Program-made: the position numbers and the translations under genes
Part shown: piece by piece, positions 1-12,000 of the stretch
How the letters are laid out: each line of letters begins with the position of its first letter
Position numbering within the stretch: the stretch's first letter is position 1
Assembly (NCBI GenBank): GCA_949752735.1
Contig: OX457037.1
Coordinates: 1,510,001 to 1,574,000 of the forward strand
Reading direction: 5' to 3'
Source of the DNA: Lumbricus terrestris
Taxonomy: Eukaryota; Annelida; Clitellata; Crassiclitellata; Lumbricidae
Length of the DNA: 64,000 nucleotides
The notes under the pieces: model-generated
What the model was told of the DNA's origin: nothing
Database searches by the model: none
Seen by the model: only the letters and a program-made list of their open reading frames with translations

Positions 1-42
1 TTCTGATGTGTCTTTGTCTTCTGGCCACACACTCAACAAAAG
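1..42 (+). CDS. Gene A exon 1 (partial): end of signal peptide
   Basis: Only the last 42 bases lie in the window. Read from base 3 they give a hydrophobic Leu/Cys-rich stretch ending STKG. This matches the ends of exon 1 in genes B and C, followed by the same GTATGCCATTGACATTGA donor region. Phase 1 donor at 43. Confidence 0.8.
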
Positions 43-3000
43 GTATGCCATTGACATTGATGTTCCATTGTTGCCAAGCAGCACACTTTTCATGAATAAT
101 TTATATGCAACAATGTGCAATCTGAAAGGAAGTTTTTTTTATTGTAGACTTTTTTGCTTAAAAAATTAAATTCTGGACGAGAGCATGATGATTCTGATGA
201 TGGATCCGATTTGACCAGGGTCTATGACAACAGAGGCCGTTACCCTGGACAGAAATTTGCTCGGCATATTACAGCACTTTAGAGCTTTTGAGTTATCAAG
301 AACTTGATGATTCTGAAGCAATTGAAAGAAGTAGGTCTCTCATGTCAGCCAGAAATGAGACGAAACAAATGGAGGAAATCACATCTTGAGACGCAGACAA
401 GTAATTGCAGCCTCCGACTATATTCAGTTATAATTTCTGAAATTGACATTTGATGTAATTACCCTACGTATGTTGCATGACCTAAAATAGAACACTCACT
501 AATGTGACAAAGTCATTGAGAAGGACCAAGTGGCCGACCAAATCGAACACCACGCAGAATGGTATCGTTGTGCAGGATCTCTTATGCCTGTGTTTTGGAA
601 TCTACACTTAGGCCTAAAGGATTGAAATCCAGGAGGCGAACATTAATTGAGCATTGGTGTGTATTTAAGATACTATATGGATGGCTGGGAGGCGTTCCAC
701 AGCTTATCCTCTCATCCATCTCCTTCCCACATCCTCATCATTTCAACTTTAAACATCACCTTAGCTGTCCGTCCTTCTGCCTGCCTGACTCTCCAGATCT
801 TGACCCGCTGCCCATGGATTCTTTTAGATCTGGTGCCTGTGAATAAGTTTGCTCTCGCGAATTCGCTTTTATTGGCGCTATAGAAATTTCGAGATTACGA
901 TTAAGATTATAGCGATACACTTTGTCTCCGCGGAGGTAGGCTAGTTGTGTCTCATGTGCAAGACAACTTGCCTGAGACCATGATTATGCGGGTGTAGGAC
1001 ATTAGCCACCCGGACAAAAGCCCCCGGACATTAGCCCCCTCGACAAAGCCCCCGATTTTACCTAGGACATTAGCCTCCCGGACAAAAGCCCCCATTTACC
1101 TGTGACATTAGCCCCCCAGACAAACGCCCCCTTTGTGCAAATCATAGAATAGTGCAGTAACTGATTACTTGTCACTGGCATTCACATGCAGACGAAAGTT
1201 CCTATAGTGTCATTAAGGTCCTAATTGTGTCAGTAGGCCGAAGCTTATAGACTCAGATTTGAAATGAACGAATGGGAATAGTATACAGGGCCTATCTATC
1301 TATCTAGGCCTACTGTCTATTTGTTTAGTGTCCTACTGTAACGATAAAGGTTTGTTGACGTCAGTTAGGTTATGTCTCAGCTTCGTAGACTTATTAGCGT
1401 CGTTTCAATTCAAAATTAGATTCAATAGATTATAGAAATGAGCGAATGGGAATCGTATACAGTAGGTCAGCCTACTTGTTAGTGTCAGTTTTGGCTACAA
1501 CGAAGGTTTGTTAAAGTCAGTTAGGCATTAAACTTTTATCTAGATTTCACAAACTTTGGACTTATAATTTTTTTACATTTATGAGAGACTTTACACAATG
1601 AGTTGTTCGCATCGTTTCTAGAATGGCGCTAGATAAATTTTCTTAAATAATAAACGGGCCAAATAAATGTCTGCTAAACATTACGTTACTCTACGTAATG
1701 TCAAAGTCAAATTTGTTCGAAATCAGTCTTCTCTTTGACTTTCCTTTCCAGGTGTCGATGGTCAATGTGCGACTCCGCCAATAAATCTGGCCGTTTACGA
1801 GGGAACTCAGAATACGATATTGACCTGCGACAGTCCGACAAAAGTTTCTTATGTTATAAAGCCAACGTCAGATCCACTGTCTACTTATACAATCACAAAC
1901 TATGACGACACTGTTAACGTTGCGTACAAGAATCTGTATGCCGTCAACCAGTCTGGTCTGATCATAAAGATTGATCAAGGGAACGCATCAGTGCCTCCGA
2001 TATCAACTGCTGGCCTATACGTCATAAACCCCAACGGAACCAACAGAGTCGGTGCCAAGCTTGTCGTTGTTCGTAAGTACACTTAGACACCGTCTATACA
2101 TTACAAAATTAGGAAAATATCAAATTTCAATTAGCGTTATCATATTGGACGTTTGCAATGGAACGTAATCAAAGTAGGACAGAATAAACGCAGTATGAAA
2201 TGCGATTTTTATTCATGTTACTCGAAGTTCGTTAAGTGATTTCTTATAACCTATGTTTCTCTATGACTTTACGTGAACAATAAGATTCAAATCTGAATAT
2301 TTCAAAATATTATCGTCCAGGTCACAAAAGCAAAGTTTAGTATAACAACTATTTCCTATACTTTTGAGTCATGCGCAAACAGGAAATAACACTCATTGAA
2401 CATGAACAAAAATCGCATTGCAAACTGTAGGCCTAATTGATTTTGGGTCTATGAAATGCATATGTTTCATGATTTAGGGCCTAACAGATTCCTTATCTCG
2501 AATTGCCATCAATCAAACAAATGCATGACACAAAAATCGTCATCGGTATTTTCTCTGCAATTTCTGTCTGGTATTATCTTCACCAGGTCAACCTCCAACG
2601 TGCGGCTGTAGTGTGATAAATTCTACAACGCCTGGCATGACCTGCACTCTGGTGTATGCCGACGTCAGTTACATGCCAATCAACGCAAAGATGACATGGA
2701 CCATCAATGGTAGTACCTACCAGAACGCTACTCCGGGGAGGACCGCGAATAAATCGTATTACACGTCAACATCATTCATCATAGTCAATGACACTGATCC
2801 AGTTAACTACACATGCATTGTTACATTTTCGAAGCCGGGCCCTCAGTTCGCATACGTCGCACAGAATGCGCCCACGTTCACCGCATCCTGCGGCATATCT
2901 TGTGAGTTGATACAAAATCTAGACCAGTCATAAATAAACTTCAAGACTATAATCTCATGCTCATCTTAGAAGCTGGAGAATATGAATATCATCAGGAAAA

Positions 3001-6000
3001 GCGGCTGAATTAGATGGGACACGTGCTACGAATGGACGAGGATAGGAGAACCAGCCAGGCAGCGAAATGGATTCCCGAAGGGACACCTGGAAGAGGAAGA
3101 CCAAGAATGAACTGGAAGTAAACCTACGAGAGGATTTGTGATGTCTGGAGATGACGTCGGAGGACGCTGTAGAAGCGGCGATGGAAAGATTAGGATGGAA
3201 AAACTGAGTTGCAGGATATCCATTCCTCAATGGGAAGGGTGTAGGACTGTAGGTCGAAGGTCGTCTTTGAATTCTAAACCACTATAATTGACAGCAGCCC
3301 ATAGATGAATATTCAAGTAATTTCAGTACTAGGCCACTTGTGAATATCTGTTCGTAATTCGGTCGAAATTGACATCACTCAAACAACTGTAGGCTTATTT
3401 CTTTGAGAGTTGTTACAGAAATTCTTTGAAAAACCTAGAAATTCTTTGAAAAACCTATAAACCCAAATAAAGCAAAAACAAAAAAGTATTACCAGTAACG
3501 AGAATATGACCCAACATCTAGATATTGATCTGAATTTAACGTCTGTCATTCAAATCATGAACACGATTAAAACTTCAATCACATTAAAATTCTTCACGTC
3601 GGCGAGAAAGTCGCAAGAAAAAAGCTTCTCACAACTGCACGTCATTTGCAGTCAACGCCTCTCATACATTATACCTTATACATTATACATTAAACCTTTA
3701 TCTTGTATTTCTTCAGCATGTCAACCAAATACGACGGCAGCTCCATCAACCACAATAACAACAACAACAAAGCCACCAACAACAACGACAAAATCACCAA
3801 CGACAACTACGCGACCGACAACCACAACAAAGACCTCGACAGCAACCACCACTTCCCCACCGACAACCACCACCCCACCACCTACAACCCCCACCCCACT
3901 ACCTACAACCCCCACCCCGCCATCCACAACAACCACCCCACCACCTACAACAACCACCCCACCACCGACAACTAAGACCCAACCTGCAACCATCACCCCA
4001 CCGCACACAACCGCCACACGACCACCCACAACCACCACCCCACCACCTACAACAACCACGCCACCACCACCGACAACTAGGACCCAACCTACAACCACCA
4101 CCCCACCACCTACAACCACCATCTCACCACCGACAACCACGACCCCGCCTTTTACAACCTCCTTCCAACCACTTACAATTACCATCCCACCACCGACAAC
4201 CACCACCTCTCCACATACAACAATCACCTCACCACCGACTAACACTACTCCATCACCGACCACTACTGCACTTTCACCGACAACAACCACTCTGGCGCCG
4301 CCAAAAACTACCATTCCGCCGACAACTACTATTCCGCCGCCAAAAACTACCATTCCGCCGACAACTACTACTATTCCGCCGCCAAAAACTACCATTCCGC
4401 CGACAACTACTACTATTCCGCCGCCAAAAACTACCATTCCGCCGACAACTACTACTATTCCGCCGCCAAAAACTACCATTCCGCCGACAACTACTACTAT
4501 TCCGCCGCCAAAAACTACCATTCCGCCGACAACTACTACTATTCCGCCGCCAAAAACTACCATTCCGCCGACAACTACTACTATTCCGCCGCCAAAAACT
4601 ACCATTCCGCCGACAACTACTACTATTCCGCCGCCAAAAACTACCATTCCGCCGACAACTACTACTATTCCGCCGCCAAAAACTACCATTCCGCCGACAA
4701 CTACTACTATTCCGCCGCCAAAAACTACCATTCCGCCGACAACTACTACTATTCCGCCGCTAAAAACTACCATTCCGCCGACAACTACTACTATTCCGCC
4801 GCCAAAAACTACCATTCCGCCGACAACTACTACTATTCCGCCGCCAAAAACTACCATTCCGCCGACAATTACTACTATTCCGCCGCCAAAAACTACCATT
4901 CCGCCGACAATTACTACTATTCCGCCGCCAAAAACTACCATTCCGCCGACAACTACTACTATTCCGCCGCCAAAAACTACCATTCCGCCGACAACTACTA
5001 CTATTCCGCCGCTAAAAACTACCATTCCGCCGACAACTACTACTATTCCGCCGCCAAAAACTACCATTCCGCCGACAACTACTACTATTCCGCCGCCAAA
5101 AACTACCATTCCGCCGACAATTACTACTATTCCGCCGCCAAAAACTACCATTCCGCCGACAATTACTACTATTCCGCCGCCAAAAACTACCATTCCGCCG
5201 ACAACTACTACTATTCCGCCGCCAAAAACTACCATTCCGCCGACAACTACTACTATTCCGCCGCCAAAAACTACCATTCCGCCGACAACTACTACTATTC
5301 CGCCGCCAAAAACTACCATTCCGCCGACAACTGCTACTTTACTGACGGCTACTTCGACTCCGCCTGGAGCTACAGCCTCGATGACAACATCTTCTCAATC
5401 TTCTTCGTATTCTTCTCAACCGGAAACAAGTGCATCAACGGAAACTACGATTCTGTCGACGATTGTTTCAACTACGTCTCGTAAGTAGCGATATTCTTTT
5501 ACCCTGTTCGTTATTTCTTGTTCTGCTGTATTGTGTTATTTTGCATGTTTGGTCTAGGGCCATAGATGAATTCTAAGATTTAGTGCAGGTCTACATCGGA
5601 TACTTTATTTTATGTTGAGTAAGACTGATTTATTATCTAATATTAAAAAACAGAAGATTGCGTACTTCCGTCGTTTTGTGTGTCTGTGTGTATTGTATGG
5701 TTTCGTTCTGAAGGCTCTGAAACGGAAGAATAGGCCTAATTGGTTGACTAAATTTTTTACCAATAATTATTCCTATGCAAATTTGTAGGTCAAGGCGACT
5801 ATTTTCAGCTTTAAAACCCGAGATATGAACATCTTAGATTTCGACACTGTAGTTAGCTGCTATACAGATTTAAGAAGTCATTTCACCTTGCACATATTAA
5901 ATCATCGCGTCGCTATCCATAATCTTGAAGTCATTCTTGCCTCTCGCAGTAAGTTATTAATAGGCGCTCTCAGTGCAGAAACCAGAGGGAAAGGAGACTG

Positions 6001-9000
6001 TGGATGTTTGTCCAGAATTATACGCTTATACAGTCTCGCAGCTATTGGCCACCAGAACCATACAGTGGAGGGATTAGTCATTCTCCCTGACAAGAGGGTG
6101 CGCGGACGATTGATCACCGGACGGTTGATCACCGGACGATGATCACCGGACGATTGATCACCGGTCTAGTGGTCATTGGAATCTATTAACTGAGGACGAA
6201 AGATAAATGTCGTAATTACCGCTAGTAAAGATAAACATTTGTATGAAACGATATGACAGATTCAATGTATTTAATTTGTAATGAAATTATAAGAAGTGAA
6301 ATGTGAAAATATGCTGAAACGGCAAGCGTTTTTAAACTGGTAACTAATCAGATAAACAGATGCGTGCTTACTCAGATGTGCTATTTGCTGTGTGTATATT
6401 TACGAATTAACAGAAGCCGACGATGTTTATCTTTACTAGCGGTAATTACGCAGTGATCAATCGTCCGGTGATCATCCGTCCGGTGATCAATCGTCCTAGA
6501 ATCGACAAGAGGGCCTGCGTGAGGGCGAAAAGCCGAAAGTCCGCTAGTTTGGGATATTCGTGCAGTATAGGTGCTTCACACCACGCCTACAATTAGCACA
6601 CACCCCGCCCCGCAGAGGCGGATCGGGTATGGTTCAGGTGGTAAAAAAATGTGCAAGGGTGAAAACAAATTTTCCGGGCATCGCCCGTTACCGAGGAAAG
6701 GGGAGTCTGGGTGGGGTCAGGGTCTGGTTACGGGGGATGCGTAGCGGCGGGTGCGAAACTCGCAATTTCGGGCAACGTCGGAAACCTCCGAGGGGTGAGG
6801 CTGGGTGAGGGCTAGCTGGGGCGAGTTGCGGGTGGGGTGAGGGGAAGGGTTGGAGCGGGGAGCAGGGTGAAAGCGGATTGGGGATTGGGGTGGAGGGGTC
6901 GAAAACCCAACATTTCCAGGCAACCTGCACTCTGGTGTATTCCGACTTTAGTTACATGCGAATCTATGCAAAGATGACATGGACAACCGATGGTAATACC
7001 TACCAGACCGACACTCCTACGAGGACCGTGAATAAGTCGTATTACAGTCAACATCACTCATCGTAGCCAATGACACTGATCCAGTCACCTACACATGCAC
7101 TGTTACATTTACAGTTCGCATACTATTCACTATTATCTGCTCAAGTGTATCAAAGTATTTTATAGAGCTGGAAAGCATTTTTCGTAATTTCCTTCAACGT
7201 GACACACAAAATGTAGTTGTGGCTCATCTCATCACCGCTAGTATATCAATGAACTTTCCCCTATTAACGAACTTTACTATCATAGGCCTACTGTTCCAAA
7301 AGGACTCATTGATAGAAGCGCTACATAAATTCTGTAAAATAGCTTTACTTCCATCTGATTGCTCACATCAATAATTCAGTCAATGTCTGCTGAATTCTCA
7401 TGCCGCTCCATTCCCCCACACTGCCCACCGACGCTGAAAAGAATTTCTATGCATTTCTGAATTTATTCTCAGTTACTTTACCGATGTTGCCGCTAACCAA
7501 TCGTCATCTGCCTCAGGCTCCTCTTCATGCAGAATCTTCATTGCAAGCCAAAATCTCTTTTACCACAAATTTTCCTTCATGACCCATCCTATCTCATGCC
7601 TCCTATGCATCAAACACATCACCGCGCTTTTGGAATGATCTTCCTCCTGAATTCCGATCTCTTTCAGATCCTCCACCATCATTACTAATCACACACCACA
7701 ACCTTCCTCAGGTTCCTCTATCCATCACACTTCGGGCATTTCACTTTTCATTCGAAACTCAAGACACTCCTTTTCACGAACTCTTACCCTGTCTCATCTG
7801 GTGTGCCGACATTTAAACACACGACACATAAACACGCGACACTTAAACACAGACACTTAAACACACGACAGATAAACACACGGACAGATAAACACGCGAC
7901 AGATAAACACACGGACAGATAAACACGCTGCACTTAAATTCACGTTAAACACGATAGATGAAGACAGTGACATAATTATTAAAACGAGATACAGGATAAG
8001 CCTATATCGGATGAGATCAATACCTTGATCCATTCATCCAGCTTCCATTTCTTAAGCGTTTACCATTAATCCAATTTCGATTTAAGATATAAAATACCTT
8101 GATCCCGCTTCGATTTCTCGAGCGTTTTATCACTCATCCAGCCTCTATTTCTGATCTATGAAAACATCACTCCAGCTTCTATTTGATATCTATAAAATAT
8201 TGATCCCTTCATCCAGCTTCCATTTCTTAAGCGTTTATCATTCATCCAGCTTCTATTTAAGATATAAAATACCTTTCATCACGCTTCGATTTCTCGAGCG
8301 TTTTATCACTCATCCAGCCTATATTTCTGATCTATAGCTTCTATTTAAGATCTACAAAGCCTTCATCCCGCTTCAATTTCTTAAGCGTTTTATCACTCAT
8401 ACAGCTTCTATTTCAGATATATAAAACTTCATCCAGCTTCCATTTCTTAAATGTAACAGAATCTGAGCATGTAGCCACATCGTAATAATCAAGGAAAGGT
8501 AGGCTACAAAGTTCAAATTAGATTGGATGACCAGTCAAGGCAATGCAGACACAGACACTGCACACTGTGGTGCACAAACTTTGTACACTGTGAATTATAG
8601 TGTAGGCTATGTCCTTTTATTTATGTCTCGTGTGTTTATCTGTCGTGTGTTTATCTGTCCGTGTGTTTATCTGTCGTGTGTTTAAGTGTCTATGTTTAAG
8701 TGTCGCGTGTTTATGTGTCGCGTGTTTAAATGTCATGGAACCGTCTCATCTGATCCTCCACCCTCCAATTCCCGACCCAGACGACACCCGCCTTAGTAAC
8801 TGTTCCGCCCCTCTGGTCCTATGGTAACTCGACCCGGACCACCATAGACTACTCTTACGGATAGCCCTTTTGACTCGTGAATAAGCTGGTGCTCCGCGCT
8901 TGGCTTTCGTGTAGCGGTTTAGTAGTTTGGAGATTGCGAATACGATTGCAATGTCTATCGTTCACAACGAAACCCCATTAGCTGCTTATCGGACTCCTCT

Positions 9001-12000
9001 CTCTGAACTCTATGACAACCGCATTCGAACCTCCACTGGACAGAGAACTTCGGATAAATCCTCAAACGCCACACGCTGCTGCGCTCGTGAATATGCGGGT
9101 GCCCAACTTTTAGTTTTTTTACAGTTTCTTTACAGTTGCAATTTGAATGTATGTTTTGCGATTACAAAAGTGCGATTAAACCAGCGACATCGACTACTTA
9201 ATTGTCGTCGTCCGTCAGAGAGCAGCATTAAATTGACATTCATTCGTTTAAAAATAATCGAATCTATTAGGCCTATATTTCAATGGCTATTTGTTAATCA
9301 CTGTATTTTGAGTTACATTTAGTTGTCTTTGAATGTGGATAACAATGTATGCCTATGCTAGTCATTATTTGCAACTTCTGCAATAGGGTGGTCCAAAAAA
9401 ATAAAATTCAAGCTAGATACCAAGGCGCCCTCTCAGTTTGTTAGACCTGTCAATAGTTTTATTGAGACCAAATTTCAGCTTGCCAGTCCAACTGGAAGGC
9501 GGTGCTCAACGACATCGAAATATTACCATGTAGTTGTATTAGCAAGATATCTTGATGTCTTTTAGCTTGATCAAAAACCTCAACCCTTGTCATGTAGATG
9601 AACTTGAAATAGATTCTGTTGTACTGTCATACTTATTACAGTCAGTGCTAGCTACTTGACAACTGTTTAGCCATCAAGTGACAAGTGCATTTTGATAGCA
9701 ATAACACTTCAGGTGATCTGATCATGAAGCATTGAGATTGTTGGTCACAATTACTGCAGCGCTTATGTGCGATCCTTTTGTCCTGCCATTTTCACGGAAA
9801 ACTTCCAAGGACAACCATTGACACCTCAGTGACTTCTTGGTAGTCGTCTCTGAAATTGACTTTAATTTCAGCAGTCTACTTGATAAAACTGATAGCTCTC
9901 TCATGGGAGGCTTCAGTAGCGGATACGACTTCCAGTACTCGTATGTTGTCACGTGTCACACCATCCCACACAGCTTTAAATCTCTTTAAGATTGTATTCT
10001 ATTTTGGATTAGATGGACAACAACACAAGATGAAGATTTTGGCTTAAATCAACTCTATCACAATGACGACAGCAGGCCAACCACAGGAACATTTTACATA
10101 TCCTGTTTTCCAGAAAACGTACACTTCACTAAAACGTCCGGTGTTGTGTCAAAGATCAAGTCTTAGCCATTATCAGCGAGTCCCAATAACTTCAGAAGAT
10201 GATGAATGACCTTGGATTTAAATTATATCCTGTCATAGAGGGACATTTGGGCATACCAAAGAGTTTAGCGACACCATCACCTGAAACTAGCACTCACAGG
10301 CGGTCAACATTTCCAGTGTACTGCAAGTGGTTAATTTGGTACAAATTCAGATCTTACAGCTTCAGCATGCTCCATCTTAGCTTCTTAAGCACTCCATATG
10401 AAACTGGAGAGCTCAGTAAGAAACTGGAGAGCCCAATTTACCATGCACGTTGAATGGCCAGGTTACTGCATATCATCAAAATAATTGTACGATTTAGCAG
10501 TCAGCGTGAAGTATTCAATCTAAGGGAAAAGAAAAACTCAGATTCATCCTTTTGTGTGATTGGATGCCCTTCTTCACTCAAAGGCATCCTCTTGCTGCTG
10601 AAACTCCAGGACAAGATCTGTCAATTTTGATTGATATAGGACTTTTGATTCAGGTGACTATTATTTGTAGGAGCTCAACGTTGCTGCCATGAATGTTCTA
10701 GAAAATTATCAATACTTAGTGCCTTTCAGATGAGGCTGAATGTCTGACACTCTTATGCTGCCATCTGCCTGATATGGTTCAGATAAGGTGAAGATTTTTT
10801 ACGGAATGACTGCAAATTCTAGTGAAAGGATGTTGACGGTAGTGCTGCGATACAGAAGGAGGGGGATTGCCTAGGCGAGTTTGCAACCCAGTGAACACTG
10901 ACACTACTGCCACGCCTGAAATTTGGTGATTCCTTTTTATACTTACACCAGAGCAATAGCCTGACGATGATGATTATCAGCAGGGTAGAGGCTGAAGTCA
11001 GCAATTGAGAGTGGTAAACGACTTGGCTGAGAGAAGTGTGAAGTTGTTCAAGGAAATAAACTGACTCATCACTGACGAAGAAGAAAGCAGTATTTTCTCC
11101 AAGTGGTTGAGGCAAATAGAAAAGCTGTCCCCACTCAATCAACAAAGAAATATGTTGTTGACACTGTGCTTGCAAAGCCTTCTACAGTGTAGACGTCTTC
11201 GTATGTTTGGAGTCATAAAACGAGAACAATAGACATTCGATGTTTTTGACATTTTTGTGACATTTTCCATATTTAAAACCTACTGAAATTATATATTTCA
11301 AGCTCACCAATTGTTTAAGTGTCAAAGATATTGTCATGTTACAGTAATGTATCATCTATCTTGAAATAAAGCACAATTGTATTGGAATATATGCTCAACA
11401 CATTTATTTCTACAATTAACGTCTTTTCATTGGCCCATGCAAACTAAGACAGTCGTTGAGCACCGCCTTCCAGTTGGAATAGGAAGCTGAAATTTTGTCT
11501 CAATAATACTATTGATAAGTCTAACAAACTGGGAGGGCGCCCTGGTTTTTAGCTTGAACTTTATTTTTTACCATGTATCTGTGAACCACACTATTCTGCA
11601 AGCATGAGGACAAAAGTCATGTAAATCTTAGTTAAAGGTTGAAACGGACGAACTTTCCCCGATACCCAGACACTTTGTGACGCTGCAATAAAATTTCGGC
11701 ATTCATGATTGCTAGACAATTACGATAGCCTTCATTCAATCAACCACAATATTCACCAGAAAATGTTTACTCTATGCCAGTGTTCTTAAGAATGGCAAAG
11801 AAAGCCTTGAGGTCAATATAAGTTGGCTAAGGCTATCAAAATCTGTGTTGTCGATGTCATTCATCAACAACCGTGTCCCATCTAGACCAGCGTTTGGATA
11901 GCCTGATGTCTGGTGAAAATTGATATTGTTAATAATATTGAGCATGATGTTATAATTATGTATAATGGGTCAACACTTCGTGTGATGCTCTCAGATGTTC

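Larger units (their letters stand above)
43..1751 (+). other. Gene A intron 1
   Basis: Bases 330-660 match gene C intron 1 (about 47180-47490) in the same orientation, and gene B intron 1 in the opposite orientation. 662-912 is a LINE 3' fragment. 1008-1135 is a block of 'GGACATTAGCCCC / GACAAAAGCCCCC' phrase repeats. A local direct duplication (GAATGGGAAT..GTATACAG at about 1270 and 1447) follows. No coding sequence seen. Confidence 0.6.

Noticed and set aside
199..235. GATGGATCCGATTTGACC...GTCTA resembles the start of exon 6 (GATGGATCCAATTTGACG)
   Set aside because: Only about 30 bases match and the similarity stops at once; chance or a tiny relic cannot be told apart.
1008..1135. Regular short repeats that could look like a CRISPR array
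   Set aside because: Eukaryotic context, no constant spacer length, and the phrases vary as in the fold-back elements.
3506..3716. Upstream extension of the stalk open frame starting MTQHLDIDLNLTS
   Set aside because: It precedes the TTCAG acceptor, has no counterpart in B or C, and the exon must start at 3717 to keep phase 1 and the shared first Cys.
3721..5319. 532-codon open frame on the minus strand (VVGGMVVFGGG repeats)
   Set aside because: It is the antisense shadow of the Thr/Pro minisatellite in gene A exon 4; a 42-bp repeat without stops in one copy leaves the whole array open.
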